A DNA stretch of 53,025 nucleotides from an uncultured Chlorobiaceae bacterium (GCA_903895195.1 CAITSZ010000022.1:1-53025); one strand, 5' to 3'; numbered from the stretch's first letter, positions 8,399-17,517 are shown. Numbers and translations: made by a program. The notes: a model not told the origin generated them from the letters alone.

Positions 8399-9103
8399 TT
8401 ATTGATTCACATCCTGAGCAGCCAGGTTTTTTTTATTAAAGTAATACTCAATTAAATCTATTTCCTCAATAGTATCAATCTCCCATGTCTGCCAAAACTC
8501 CATTTCAAAAGCTGAGAGTTTTTGGCCGATTCTGTTGCCGAAAACATGGAGGGTTTCAGGCTTGAATATATAAATTGATCCATTTTCAATGAACTGTGCC
8601 GGGCGGTCCTGGCGCATGCCGCGGTTGCGGTAATCAAAGTTCAGGCTTTTCCATTCGCCTTGCTTTGACTCCCAAATGGTAAGATCGTCAGCTTTGGTAA
8701 CCGATATCAAGGAATCAGCACCCTCACGTATAAAGATTTCTACCGCCCCGTCAATATCTCCGGGTTTACGTAAAGGCGATGTTGCCTGAAGAAATACAAT
8801 AAGATCAGTTTGTATGTGATAGTCGCGCTCGATAACTCCGAGGGCATGCAGAATTGCCGATTCCGAAGTCGCCTTGTCGCCCGAAAGTTCCTCCGGACGC
8901 ACAATCACCTCTGCACCATACTCTTTGGCTACGCTGGCTATGCCCTGGTCGTCAGTAGTGACAAAAACCCGCTCGATGCTTGTCGATGCCAAGGCTTGAA
9001 GTATAGTCCAGGCAAGCAGTGGCTTACCTGCTACCGGATAAATATTTTTGTCTTTGAGGCCTTTTGACCCTCCCCTTGCAGGGATGATTGCTACTGTATG
9101 CAT
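8399..9103 (-). CDS. CMP-sugar synthetase, acylneuraminate cytidylyltransferase (NeuA) type
   Basis: A 234-residue nucleotidyltransferase that activates a 2-keto-3-deoxy sugar acid with CTP. The N-terminal P-loop-like motif [15 protein letters not shown] (6-20) is the NeuA/PseF/LegF signature rather than the KdsB form. Further motifs are [39 protein letters not shown] and [17 protein letters not shown] near the C-terminus. No ulosonate or nonulosonate synthase (NeuB-like) is in the window, so the sugar acid must come from elsewhere, perhaps the cell's general Kdo pool. It lies between the transferase-like and dehydrogenase genes with about 21-bp gaps, consistent with one operon. Confidence 0.88.
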   Translation of the reverse strand: MHTVAIIPARGGSKGLKDKNIYPVAGKPLLAWTILQALASTSIERVFVTTDDQGIASVAKEYGAEVIVRPEELSGDKATSESAILHALGVIERDYHIQTDLIVFLQATSPLRKPGDIDGAVEIFIREGADSLISVTKADDLTIWESKQGEWKSLNFDYRNRGMRQDRPAQFIENGSIYIFKPETLHVFGNRIGQKLSAFEMEFWQTWEIDTIEEIDLIEYYFNKKNLAAQDVNQ

Positions 9104-9124
9104 AGAAAAAAGTTACTTGTTAGT

Positions 9125-10081
9125 TCATCCGTCAATGACATGGCGGCAGACATCGGCAATATTTTTTGCAGCGCACTTGTTCTGCAATGGGGTAAGTGAT
9201 TTCAACACTTCAGTCGGCAGGCCGCAGTGTACAATTTTGTTCAGTGCAGATCCTACAAAAATGGTGGATGAAAACTGTGCAATGAGCATCCGGGAGTTCG
9301 CAATCATCTCCTCTGTCTTTCCTTCACTGAAAACGATGCTCTCTGGTGCATACTGCTTTATCTCTCTTATTGCCCGTTCCGCATTTTCATTTGGATGCAG
9401 TTTGAAGATAAGTTGACTGCCATCTGCCATTTCAAGGTACTTGCGGATATTTTTGACTCTGTTTTCATAAATAAACGTTTCGCGATTGTCGGATGTACAG
9501 ACCAGAACGAAATCGTGATATGGAAAGTCGTTGTGCAGGTACTGCTCGCAGTTGTCAAAGTTTGGAATGCTGGTAACGACAATCTTGGCAGGATTTATCC
9601 CCTTGCGGATAAAAAGGTCACGGTACCCTTCACTGGCCACACAGAACTTTTCGTATGAATCGGAAAGCCCTGTTGTCGATGTGCCGGCAACCCACCGCGG
9701 AACCCACTGAAAGTTTTTTGCAAGATGGTAGAGTACCGTTTCAGGCTCTGTCATTCCTTCCTGAACCAGTACAATCTTTTTGCTGCGGATATGTTTCGGA
9801 ACAATAAGATCGGTGCAGGTTAGAACAAGATCATAATCGTGCTGATAACCGCCAATATCAAGTTTCAGATCATGTGAACGAAGGTATTCGAGCGTCCTCT
9901 GTGAGCGCTTGCTGCCCATAATGGTAAACTCAAGCAGACCAATATCACTGGCTTTACCAAGAATACCATCGCTGAAAAATGGTGAAAAATACTGGTCATA
10001 ATCAGTCAAACACCCGGCAATCTGATGCATCTGGGTTGTCTGGTTCATCGAACCGCAAATAAATAAAATATTTTTCTTCAT
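9125..10081 (-). CDS. Putative GT-B-type glycosyl/glycerophosphotransferase-like protein
   Basis: 318 residues, soluble. The N-terminus (ILFICGSMNQTTQMHQIA) looks like the first strand and loop of a GT-B fold. The C-terminal half has LIFKLHPNENAERAI and later MLIAQFSSTIFVGSALNK. These resemble the capsule or CDP-glycerol glycerophosphotransferase group, where KxHP and SS(T) residues line the nucleotide site. I infer transfer of a CMP- or CDP-activated group, perhaps the product of the neighbouring synthetase. Its ATG overlaps the stop of the upstream membrane-protein gene by 4 bp (ATGA), which implies translational coupling. The exact family is not certain. Confidence 0.6.
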   Translation of the reverse strand: MKKNILFICGSMNQTTQMHQIAGCLTDYDQYFSPFFSDGILGKASDIGLLEFTIMGSKRSQRTLEYLRSHDLKLDIGGYQHDYDLVLTCTDLIVPKHIRSKKIVLVQEGMTEPETVLYHLAKNFQWVPRWVAGTSTTGLSDSYEKFCVASEGYRDLFIRKGINPAKIVVTSIPNFDNCEQYLHNDFPYHDFVLVCTSDNRETFIYENRVKNIRKYLEMADGSQLIFKLHPNENAERAIREIKQYAPESIVFSEGKTEEMIANSRMLIAQFSSTIFVGSALNKIVHCGLPTEVLKSLTPLQNKCAAKNIADVCRHVIDG

Positions 10082-11142
10082 ATCTCCGGGTCAGCTGCTC
10101 CTTCGGCATCACGGAGGTGTACTCCTGAAAAAAACATAACTCCATACCCGACTGTGTACCAGAGTAACTCTTTGAAGCGCCTTAACAGCACAAATGCACC
10201 GCCGAGGGCAAGAAAATCATGCATACCGAGTGCCTGAAAAAATGCAAGGTAACCAAGATCCTGTACTCCAAGTCCTGAAGGAATGAAAAAGAACAATGCC
10301 CTGAGTATGGTAATGGCTGTATCAATGGCCATTACCTGAAAAAATGAGATCTGAACGCCAAGAAGTGTCAGAATAATATAACTCTCAATGGCAAGCGTAA
10401 ACCAGGCAAGGATATAATAAAGCATGACCATAAAGAGCCTGGCAGTAAATGGGCCCCTATAACTCTTGAGTTCCTGATCGGTATCAAGAAAGCCTGATTC
10501 TTTTGCTATGAGCCACTCTTTGATTTTTTTGAAGGGAATACGCATTAAAAAGCCGTGAAGATTATGCGCAGCTTTTCCATTGAGCAGAAGCATAAGAAGA
10601 AAAAGAAAAACCGAGAATATCACACTTCCGGTAGCGAGCATAATATAACCGAGCCCCTCAAAACCAAGCATTGAAAGTGAAGCCTTTTGCAGAAGCGCAA
10701 AACCTGCCAGAGCACCAATAAGAGTATAAACTCCCTGAGCTACACCAAGCATGAGTTTGCGGATCGCAACACTTGCCACACCGGCAGGAAGCGGAATTTT
10801 CAGAAACCGATAGCAGAGAAACGGACGAAGAGGCTCCCCTACTGCGACGCCCGCAGGCAAGGTCATGGAAACTGTTTCTGATATGACCTGTATTTTAAGA
10901 AGCTTGAAAAACGGTATGGCAGAGGCGCTCTCTGGAAACAATTTGATCCAGGTGAATGTTTCAATAAGATGAAGCGCCAGATAAGGAAGCAGAATAAGCA
11001 GTGATGAATAGCCGATCTTCGAAATCCGTCCAATCGCTCCATGGAGGTCAATCTGGCTGAATAGATAGACAATAAGGAGAATACCGAGACATAGCCCAGC
11101 ATAGCCAGTCCATGAAGAACCGGATTTTTTATTCATCTGCAT
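10078..11142 (-). CDS. Flippase-like integral membrane protein (LPG synthase TM / UPF0104)
   Basis: About 354 residues with eight or so hydrophobic segments, for example GLCLGILLIVYLFSQI, LLILLPYLALHLIETFTW, GVYTLIGALAGFALL and GSVIFSVFLFLLMLLL. The PAGVAVGEPLRPFLCYRFL motif and the late GLGVQDLGYLAFFQALG motif are typical of the lysylphosphatidylglycerol-synthase transmembrane/flippase-like family (AglD/YbhN type). I use the ATG at 11142; ATG 11136 is also possible. The frame extends to a TTG at 11208, but that part lies in a hairpin leader. As first gene of the surface-sugar operon it may move a lipid-linked sugar across the inner membrane. No catalytic domain is present. Confidence 0.8.
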   Translation of the reverse strand: MQMNKKSGSSWTGYAGLCLGILLIVYLFSQIDLHGAIGRISKIGYSSLLILLPYLALHLIETFTWIKLFPESASAIPFFKLLKIQVISETVSMTLPAGVAVGEPLRPFLCYRFLKIPLPAGVASVAIRKLMLGVAQGVYTLIGALAGFALLQKASLSMLGFEGLGYIMLATGSVIFSVFLFLLMLLLNGKAAHNLHGFLMRIPFKKIKEWLIAKESGFLDTDQELKSYRGPFTARLFMVMLYYILAWFTLAIESYIILTLLGVQISFFQVMAIDTAITILRALFFFIPSGLGVQDLGYLAFFQALGMHDFLALGGAFVLLRRFKELLWYTVGYGVMFFSGVHLRDAEGAADPEI

Positions 11143-11162
11143 GAAAAGAGAGAAAACAAGCC

Positions 11163-11200
11163 TAAAAAAAGTAAAAGCTCCATTGATTACAAATGGAGCC
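11163..11200 (-). terminator. Terminator-like hairpin in the leader of the surface-sugar operon
   Basis: On the minus strand GCTCCATT-TGTAATC-AATGGAGC forms a perfect 8-bp stem followed by TTTTACTTTTTTT. It lies only about 20 bp before the operon's first ATG, with no minus-strand gene between it and the promoter region. It therefore looks like a leader attenuator rather than a gene-end terminator. Confidence 0.6.
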
Positions 11201-11320
11201 TTCGACAAAATAATAAATCTTCATCTGAAATCAGGGATTTAGCCAGAAAGTGGCTAAAGGAGCATCCCCCGATTATCATAAGGTCCTTAAGGTCAATATA
11301 AAAAATCCCTGTATTTTATA
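11201..11320 (-). promoter_or_regulatory. Structured 5' leader, riboswitch-like, class unknown
   Basis: A closing stem is formed by CAGGGATTT (11232-11240) with AAATCCCTG (11303-11311), 9 bp and perfect. It encloses a TAGCCA/TGGCTA hairpin (11240-11256) and the palindrome CCTTAAGG. A minus-strand -10-like TATAAA (11315-11320) abuts the closing stem, so the transcript may begin at its edge; I see no good -35. GCTCC inside the structure (minus strand of 11259-11263) could pair with the 3' arm of the downstream terminator, giving a possible switch. The sequence matches no riboswitch class I recognise. Confidence 0.4.
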
Positions 11321-11431
11321 CGCTTTTGCATGAAAGATGGCGTTTATGAAGAACTTCAAATCTTTCTGTTTTATTTCTGCAAATATTTGATTAATTTTTT
11401 TGGGTAACTAACTTAAAAAAGGACGGATAAC

Positions 11432-11887
11432 ATGAAATCAATCAAGCCGATAGTAAGATCTCTTTTTATTCCAGGTATGCTCTTTCTTGGCGCCTGCTGC
11501 CATCAACAGCCAGTCGTCGTAGCTCCTCCGCCATCTCCCCCTCCCGCAGTTATTTTGCCAAGCCTCGGTGATGTGTTTTATGATTTTGATAAATCAGAGC
11601 TTCGTACAGATGCTGTCGAACAGTTGAAAACAAATGCAAACTGGATAAAAGCTACTGCCGGCAAAAAGGTTGTCATCGAAGGTCATTGTGATGACAGAGG
11701 CACCACTGAGTACAATCTTGCTCTGGGTGAACGCCGTGCAAACAGTGCGAAGGATTACATCGTTAATCTCGGTGTTGATCCAGCTCGTCTGAAAACTGTC
11801 AGCTTTGGCGAAGAGAAGCCATTTGCACCAGGCCAGAACGAAGAAGCATGGGCGCAGAACCGAAGGGCTCACTTTATTGCTGAGTAG
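11432..11887 (+). CDS. pal: Peptidoglycan-associated lipoprotein (Pal/OmpA family)
   Basis: A 151-residue outer-membrane lipoprotein. A signal peptide with lipobox LGAC (Cys22; a second Cys follows) leads into a short proline-rich linker (about 28-42) and an OmpA-like peptidoglycan-binding domain. That domain has FYDFDKSELRTDA, the Pal signature GHCDDRGTTEYN, LGERRANSAKDYI and QNRRAHF. Pal anchors the outer membrane to peptidoglycan and works with the Tol system; no tol genes are nearby. AGGACG lies upstream of the ATG. It is monocistronic, ending at a strong terminator, and divergent from the surface-sugar operon across a leader-rich gap. Confidence 0.92.
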   Translation: MKSIKPIVRSLFIPGMLFLGACCHQQPVVVAPPPSPPPAVILPSLGDVFYDFDKSELRTDAVEQLKTNANWIKATAGKKVVIEGHCDDRGTTEYNLALGERRANSAKDYIVNLGVDPARLKTVSFGEEKPFAPGQNEEAWAQNRRAHFIAE

Positions 11888-11973
11888 CAAGGTGCGTGTT
11901 TCGAATGCAAAAGAGGAATGTGGAGTTCCGACATATTAATACTCACGACTGTCGTGTATCTCTTTTTTTCAAG

Positions 11974-12007
11974 GCAGCCTCCCTAAAAGAGGCTGCTTTT
12001 TTTTTCT
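11974..12007 (+). terminator. Rho-independent terminator of pal
   Basis: GCAGCCTC (11974-11981) and GAGGCTGC (11989-11996) form an 8-bp GC-rich stem followed by a long T run. The remaining gap to 12360 is AT-rich; I see no further gene in it. Confidence 0.93.
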
Positions 12008-12360
12008 TTCATGCGTCATAAATATCCTTCTCTTTCTCACGATTTCTGAATGGAATTCTGCTTCTACCGTGATGAGGTCATATAAAACCGGTAATTTTTG
12101 TAGTTTTTTAGCCATACCTTGAAATCAGCATAACCATCTATAGAAAAATAAATTAGAGCTCTTTTCAGGCTCACTTTGCTGCTAAATTCTGCAAAGCGGT
12201 CTATGAGGTATTGTTAAATATTTGTTAATTACCACTTGAATCATTGATCGGCTCCAAGAAGGCTGATGCAGTTATTTAACCCCATCTTGTAAACCCTGTC
12301 GCACGTTCTGGTTCTTTTATCTTCAAAAGCTTTTTTTCCACAAGAAAAACTTTCTTGCTG

Positions 12361-14193
12361 ATGGGACTGATCAATTCTGATTTTCAGACACTGCCTGAAC
12401 TTTTCTCCTCTGTTTTTACCCATTACAGAGGGCAGGAATCAAAATTTCCTATTGCACGAAAGGTTAACGGGTTCTATGAACCTATTCTATATCACGCGCT
12501 GGAAGAGGATGTCCACCATTTTTCTGCGTTTTTAAAGCAAAACGGCATCGTTTCAAAGGACCGCGTGGCCATACTGTCGGAAAACAGACCGGGGTGGTAT
12601 CTGGCCGATATGGCTATCCTGAATCTGGGAGCTATCAATGTTCCTCTCTACCCTTCCCTGCCGCCAAATCAAATTGAATACATTCTCAACAACTGCAGTG
12701 CCAAGGCAATAGTTGTTTCCAACATGCTGCAGCTTGGCAAAATCATCTCGATCTGGCAGAACTTGCCGGAATTGTGCCTTGTCATAGTCATGAACCGTCT
12801 TGAGGAGAGTGTGGAGGATGTCCTTGATTTGAACCAGGCAAAGGATGAGGGTAAAAAAATTCTGGACGAAAAACCCTGGTTTCTTGATGCGGCACCTGTT
12901 GAGCCTGACGATGTTGCCACCATCATTTACACTTCCGGCACGACCGGACTTCCGAAAGGCGTAATGCTGACGCATCGGAATATTTGTGAAAATGTGAAAT
13001 CCAGCTCCTCTATCATTCATCTCGACGAATCCGACTGCGGCCTCTCTTTTCTGCCACTCTCCCATGCTTATGAACGAACGGGCGGGTATTATCTTCTTTT
13101 TGCCTGCGGAGCGAGCATCTACCTTGCAGAAAGTGTTGAAACAATTTCACTTAATATGACCGAAGCACGGCCTACTATCATGTTTACCGTGCCACGGCTT
13201 TTTGACCGCATAAAGATCAGCATACTCAAGCAGATTGCAGCAGAGAGCAGCTTAAAGAAGAAAGTATTTAACTGGGCACTCAAAACAGGTGAAAAGTATC
13301 ACCGGGAAATAAACAGTAAAGGCAAATCATCACCATTTATAACGTTACAGCACTCTCTTGCTGAAAAGCTGGTCTATCACAAAATCAAAACAAAACTTGG
13401 CGGAAGGCTTCGTTATTTCGTATCAGGAGGGGCTGCACTACCTCAAAAAATCGGTGAATTTTTTCAGTCCCTCGATATCAGTATCCTTGAAGGGTTTGGT
13501 CTGACTGAAACGTCGCCTATCACCAACGTAAACAGACCTGAAAAAATAAAATATGGAACCGTTGGGCCTACTGTGGATAACGTCCAGGTGAAAATTGCTG
13601 AAGACGGCGAAATACTCTTCAAAGGGCCGAATATTATGAAGGGCTACTGGAAAGATGAAGAGGCTACGCGACTGGTTATCAAGGATGGATGGTTTTACAC
13701 GGGAGATATCGGGGAGATCGACAAGGATGGCTATTTAAAGATAACTGATCGCAAAAAACATATTATTGTAACATCCGGGGGTAAAAATATTGCTCCGATG
13801 CCTATAGAGAACCTGATTACGGACAGTCCTTATGTGGATCAGGTTATTGTAATAGGTGAAAAACGACCCTTTCTGATAGCCCTTATTGTTCCGGAATTCA
13901 GCAAGCTCAAAGAGTTTGCCGATGCTGAAGGCATTCAGGTAACCTCAAACAAGGAGCTGATCGAGCACAAGAGTGTTCAGCTGATTTTCGAAAAACTCAT
14001 GCGCACCGTTTCCCGCCAGCTTGCAACCCATGAAAAGGTTCGCAAATTCCTGCTTGTCGATGATGCATTTACCATTGAAAACGGTCATATGACCCCGACT
14101 CTCAAAATTAAGCGCAAAGAGATTCTAACCAGATATGCCGCAGAAATCGATAAAGTGTATAATACCATGAATATGGTCTACAATACCGAGTAG
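12361..14193 (+). CDS. Long-chain acyl-CoA synthetase (AMP-binding enzyme)
   Basis: About 610 residues of the adenylate-forming family. The nucleotide motif [16 protein letters not shown], the acyl-site motif [10 protein letters not shown], the hinge region [20 protein letters not shown] and the C-terminal lysine region [10 protein letters not shown]-like (here [14 protein letters not shown]) are all present. It activates long-chain fatty acids to acyl-CoA through an acyl-AMP. Green sulfur bacteria do not live on fatty acids, so recycling of membrane or exogenous acyl chains is more likely than catabolism. ATG at 12361 is chosen; an in-frame TTG lies two codons upstream and no clear ribosome site is visible. 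It is convergent with the MutY-like gene. Confidence 0.9.
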   Translation: MGLINSDFQTLPELFSSVFTHYRGQESKFPIARKVNGFYEPILYHALEEDVHHFSAFLKQNGIVSKDRVAILSENRPGWYLADMAILNLGAINVPLYPSLPPNQIEYILNNCSAKAIVVSNMLQLGKIISIWQNLPELCLVIVMNRLEESVEDVLDLNQAKDEGKKILDEKPWFLDAAPVEPDDVATIIYTSGTTGLPKGVMLTHRNICENVKSSSSIIHLDESDCGLSFLPLSHAYERTGGYYLLFACGASIYLAESVETISLNMTEARPTIMFTVPRLFDRIKISILKQIAAESSLKKKVFNWALKTGEKYHREINSKGKSSPFITLQHSLAEKLVYHKIKTKLGGRLRYFVSGGAALPQKIGEFFQSLDISILEGFGLTETSPITNVNRPEKIKYGTVGPTVDNVQVKIAEDGEILFKGPNIMKGYWKDEEATRLVIKDGWFYTGDIGEIDKDGYLKITDRKKHIIVTSGGKNIAPMPIENLITDSPYVDQVIVIGEKRPFLIALIVPEFSKLKEFADAEGIQVTSNKELIEHKSVQLIFEKLMRTVSRQLATHEKVRKFLLVDDAFTIENGHMTPTLKIKRKEILTRYAAEIDKVYNTMNMVYNTE

Positions 14194-14236
14194 TGTTGGC
14201 CTCGTTGAATGATTTGACATCCTGGAGGGAAAGTGC

Positions 14237-15058
14237 TTAACTTTCTTTGATTTTCAGGATAGAGAGAGCACCGGAACTGGTGCTCTTCTGGCGTTCAACC
14301 AACCCTTCGGAGATAAGGTCATTGATTATTTTCTCAATATCCCATGGGCATGCTGCATATTTCTCACTGATCTCTTCTAAAAACATTCCATCCGTATTGA
14401 CGAGTTCCTTGATCAGTTTTCCGCGATACCAGCGCTTTGATCCCTGAAATTTTGACTGTCTGGTGAGAGGGCGGATACCGGTCTTTTTACTGGTCAGCAC
14501 AAGAGAGCCATAATCCATCAATGCATTGTGCCACTCACGGCTTCTTCCCGGAGGAACCAGCGCTTCGGCCTCCTGCTGAAGTATGCCGGGTGAAATATCT
14601 TCAGGAAGCCCTAATTCATGAATCATGATTCTCCTGATATTGGTATCGACAGCAGCAGTATCAAAATTGTCGGCGAACACAGGAATGGATCGGCAGGTAT
14701 ACTCCCCGATACCGGGAAGCGTTTTCAGAACAGCAGGCTCGCCCGGAACAATGCCAGCGAAAGAGTCATTAATGATGGCCGCACAACGCTGCAGCCTTAC
14801 TGCCCTTGAGTTATAGCCAAGCCCGCTCCAGAGCGAGAGCACAGAACGAAGAGGAGCAGATGCAAGAGATGGAATATCAGGGAATTCCTGAAGCCAGGCT
14901 TCAAACTTCGGAACCACCCTTTCAGCCTGGGTCTGCTGGAGCATGATCTCACTGATCATGACCGCATAACGGTCAGTAGTTTTCCTCCATGGAAATGACC
15001 TTCCGTTCTTGCGGTAAAACTCAAAAACCTTACCACGAAAAAGCTCAATCGCCTGCAT
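14237..15058 (-). CDS. MutY-like HhH-GPD DNA glycosylase lacking the Fe-S motif
   Basis: A 273-residue homologue of adenine glycosylase MutY, which removes A opposite 8-oxoG. From the ATG at 15058 (MQAIELF) the catalytic residues fall at Glu37 (SEIMLQQTQ) and Asp138 (VDTNIRRI), the same numbers as in Escherichia coli MutY. The helix-hairpin-helix is LPGIGEYT (114-121). The region that should carry the four cluster cysteines (about 183-210) has none. The C-terminal NUDIX-like 8-oxoG domain is also missing; in its place is a short winged-helix-like tail rich in Ile and Glu. It could act on other mismatches, such as T:G. A 14-bp-longer frame start overlaps the MBL gene, but the family N-terminus supports 15058. 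Confidence 0.8.
   Translation of the reverse strand: MQAIELFRGKVFEFYRKNGRSFPWRKTTDRYAVMISEIMLQQTQAERVVPKFEAWLQEFPDIPSLASAPLRSVLSLWSGLGYNSRAVRLQRCAAIINDSFAGIVPGEPAVLKTLPGIGEYTCRSIPVFADNFDTAAVDTNIRRIMIHELGLPEDISPGILQQEAEALVPPGRSREWHNALMDYGSLVLTSKKTGIRPLTRQSKFQGSKRWYRGKLIKELVNTDGMFLEEISEKYAACPWDIEKIINDLISEGLVERQKSTSSGALSILKIKES
14265..14286. repeat. Hairpin inside the 3' end of the MutY-like gene
   Basis: AGAGCACC-GGAACT-GGTGCTCT is a perfect 8-bp stem within coding sequence, 72 bp beyond the stop of the convergent acyl-CoA synthetase gene. There is no T run, so a terminator role is only possible. Confidence 0.35.
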
Positions 15059-15077
15059 GTTCAATAGGCTCTTTCCT

Positions 15078-16004
15078 TTATGAAGGTGAATCGGCATGTC
15101 TAAAAGCTATGTAGCGATCAGCCACAATCCCCTTTTCATCACGACGCACAGTTGCAGCTTCGTGGTTAGGATCGTGACCAAAAAAGAGGATCCAGGACTC
15201 TTTAACTGCCAGCTCCAGCAGATCGGTTTTTTCATCGAAGACAGTTAAAGGCTCGATATCGTAGCTCATAACCCATGCAAGAGGAATATGCGCTGCAAAT
15301 GGAATGAGATCCGCACAATGCACAAGAGTAAGGTGATCATCAAAAACCGTCACCAATTGCTGACCCTTTGTATGGCCATTGCTGATTGATAATCTGATGC
15401 CTTTAAAAAGCTCTGTGTCGCCATTGAGAAGGTTCAGGTTTTTCTGACGCCCGAATGCTTCCACAAAGCCCCCCAGATACCCGGCCTTTTCTTTTGGATG
15501 AGGATGACTCGCATACCGGTAATTCTCTTCCTGCACATGGTGCATTGCATCAGGAAAAAGAGGTTGCAGATGACCATCCTGCAGCTCAAAAGCACCGGCA
15601 AGATGATCGTAATGAAGATGGGTGTAGATTACATCAGTTATATCATGCATTTGAAGGCCAAAACGCTGAAGCTCAATGGAGAGCGTAAACGGAGAAAGAG
15701 CATAAATGGCAGAAAGCTTTTCAGACCAGGCGCTGCCCATTCCTGTATCAACAAGAATATGACGGCCATTGCCCGAAATCAGAAGAAGCCGGGCCAGAAG
15801 CTTAATCCTGTTCATGGAATCTGCCGGAACCACCTTTTCCCAAAGAGTTTTCGGCACAACACCAAACATGGCACCGCCATCAAGATAAAACTCCTGAACA
15901 ACAAGGGAGGAAAGGGTATAATCGCCAATAACCAAAGGACGAGAATCCAACCGGGACTCAACTCCTTTAGATAAGGGGCTTGAGAGCGCTTTTTCTTTCT
16001 TCAT
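15078..16004 (-). CDS. MBL-fold metallo-hydrolase
   Basis: 308 residues with the metallo-beta-lactamase metal motif THLHYDHLAGA and further ligands in HVQEENY, NGHTKGQQ and VHCADLIPF. It resembles quorum-quenching lactonase or glyoxalase-II-like hydrolases in layout, with a leading YTLSSLVVQEFYLDGGAMFG segment. Substrate cannot be told from sequence. No signal peptide is seen. It lies just upstream of the MutY-like gene (19 bp between stop and the preferred MutY start), suggesting co-transcription. The gap 16005-16379 upstream holds no gene. Confidence 0.82.
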   Translation of the reverse strand: MKKEKALSSPLSKGVESRLDSRPLVIGDYTLSSLVVQEFYLDGGAMFGVVPKTLWEKVVPADSMNRIKLLARLLLISGNGRHILVDTGMGSAWSEKLSAIYALSPFTLSIELQRFGLQMHDITDVIYTHLHYDHLAGAFELQDGHLQPLFPDAMHHVQEENYRYASHPHPKEKAGYLGGFVEAFGRQKNLNLLNGDTELFKGIRLSISNGHTKGQQLVTVFDDHLTLVHCADLIPFAAHIPLAWVMSYDIEPLTVFDEKTDLLELAVKESWILFFGHDPNHEAATVRRDEKGIVADRYIAFRHADSPS

Positions 16005-16333
16005 ATTTCATTACCTGCCTTTTCCTTGCCAAGATACAATTAAAGCCACACGCAGTCAACCCACCACAATCTTTCTTCACTGCCAACTCTTTCCAGTTAC
16101 CCCGAACTCCTTTAATGGGTCTGTCTTCGCCCCCTTGCTTAACCAGATCAAGCACTTGTATTTTGGAAAACAGAAAAGAAGAATAGGGCCTATAGGTCAC
16201 ATGGGACTTATAAAACTTATAAAAGATGGGAAAAGGAAAGACTATAGATCCCTGACTACGTTTCGGGATGAAAAAAGAGCGGAGAAGGAGATGTGTACTG
16301 AACGGTATTGTAGAGTAGCGTTAGTAAAGTAAC
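16005..16333. other. Gene-free spacer with degenerate short repeats
   Basis: This spacer of about 330 bp has no supported gene. Around 16186-16220 lie related short words (CCTATAGGTC, ACTTATAAA twice in tandem) that resemble decayed decamer repeats. Small frames here lack ribosome sites and recognisable products. Confidence 0.4.
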
Positions 16334-16356
16334 CCGGCAGCGCCTAAGCGTGCCGG
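16334..16356 (-). terminator. GC-rich hairpin after rplS
   Basis: CCGGCA-G-CGC-CTAA-GCG-TGCCGG folds into a strong stem 24 bp beyond the rplS stop. The minus-strand continuation (GGTTACTTTAC) has few T residues, so it may stabilise the mRNA end or terminate weakly. Confidence 0.5.
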
Positions 16357-16379
16357 ATTGACTTCTGACTTTATAACGC

Positions 16380-16742
16380 TCAGGCTTTTTCTACGATCTT
16401 GCGTTCTTTGACTTTCAGTGCAGCCTTGCCGGTACGTTTGCGCAGGTAGAACAGTTTTGCTCTTCTTGCCTTACCATGCTTGACTACGGTAACGCTCTCA
16501 ATGTTTGGCGAGTTGACAGGAATGATCCTTTCAACACCGACACCGTGAGAGATTTTTCTGACTGTGATTGTTTTATTGCCGCCTGCTCCCCTGTCGCTGA
16601 TAACAATACCTTCGAAGGCCTGAAGTCTTTCCTTTTCGCCTTCAATAACCTTCAACTGAATCTTGACGGTATCACCCGGATTGATTTCCGGAAAATCGGT
16701 AACGGCCTGAGTGGCTTCTACTAACTTGATTAACTGATCCAT
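16380..16742 (-). CDS. rplS: 50S ribosomal protein L19
   Basis: 120 residues, the usual length. Family motifs are [45 protein letters not shown] and [19 protein letters not shown]19 sits at the 30S-50S interface. It is the last gene of the ffh-rpsP-rimM-trmD-rplS operon, 17 bp after trmD. Confidence 0.98.
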   Translation of the reverse strand: MDQLIKLVEATQAVTDFPEINPGDTVKIQLKVIEGEKERLQAFEGIVISDRGAGGNKTITVRKISHGVGVERIIPVNSPNIESVTVVKHGKARRAKLFYLRKRTGKAALKVKERKIVEKA

Positions 16743-16759
16743 GACAACAACTATTTACG

Positions 16760-17473
16760 TTATTTTTTCTTTAATTCTTCAAAAACTTTATGATCAAGAA
16801 GATCTGGTCTAAGCTGGCGTGTTCTCTGAAGAGCATTTTCACTCCGCCACTGTTCAATTTTACTGTGATGACCGTTCAACAGCACTTCCGGAACCTTCAT
16901 TCCGCGGAATTCCGAGGGTCGTGTATAATAAACACTATCAAGCAACCCTGTCTGAAAAGAGTCGGTCAACGCTGACTCACTGTCACCAAGCACACCCGGT
17001 ATAACCCTGACAACAGCATCCATAAGAAGCAGTGCCGGGATCTCACCACCTGAAACGACAACATCACCAATGGAAAGTTCCATGGTAATCAAATTCTGAC
17101 GGATTCTCTCATCTATGGCTTTGTAATGACCACAGAGAATAATAAGGTTCTGCATCCTCGAAATCCTGTTTGCCATAGACTGCTCAAACAGTTTTCCATC
17201 TGGTGTCAGAAAAATCACCTCATCATACTCTCTTTCAGCCTTCAAAGCTTCAATACATGCAAACACCGGTTCGGGACGGATAACCATCCCGGCGCCACCG
17301 CCAAATGGTGAATCATCAACCTGTTTGTACTTCCCCAGTCCATAATCATGCAAGTTATGAACATGAATGTCCGCATGGTTTTTCTTTCGGGCTATGCTCA
17401 ACAATCCGTTGTCAAGCGGCGAATCAAAAAAACCTGGAATGACGGAAATAACATCAATCCTTATTGCGTTCAT
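16760..17473 (-). CDS. trmD: tRNA (guanine-N1)-methyltransferase TrmD
   Basis: A 237-residue SPOUT-family enzyme that makes m1G37 in tRNAs to prevent frameshifting. Motifs: [38 protein letters not shown] and the trefoil-knot cofactor loop [20 protein letters not shown] (20 residues), then [20 protein letters not shown]. Length is typical. It lies between rimM and rplS, a nearly universal order. Confidence 0.98.
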   Translation of the reverse strand: MNAIRIDVISVIPGFFDSPLDNGLLSIARKKNHADIHVHNLHDYGLGKYKQVDDSPFGGGAGMVIRPEPVFACIEALKAEREYDEVIFLTPDGKLFEQSMANRISRMQNLIILCGHYKAIDERIRQNLITMELSIGDVVVSGGEIPALLLMDAVVRVIPGVLGDSESALTDSFQTGLLDSVYYTRPSEFRGMKVPEVLLNGHHSKIEQWRSENALQRTRQLRPDLLDHKVFEELKKK

Positions 17474-17517
17474 TGGCTGAGTAAGGGTTTCTGAACAAAC
17501 TGTTCCGGGTCAACCAT

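Noticed and set aside
8399-9103. Sialic acid (NeuNAc) biosynthesis locus
   Set aside because: NeuA-type synthetase alone is not enough; no NeuB or NeuC-like gene is in the window and the neighbours fit amino-ulosonate chemistry better.
11208-11208. TTG at 11208 as start of the flippase-like gene
   Set aside because: It would run through the leader hairpin and add residues unlike the family; ATG 11142 or 11136 begins at the membrane domain.
16135-16332. 65-residue frame before rplS end
   Set aside because: Made largely of short repeat words; no start signal or homologue recognised.
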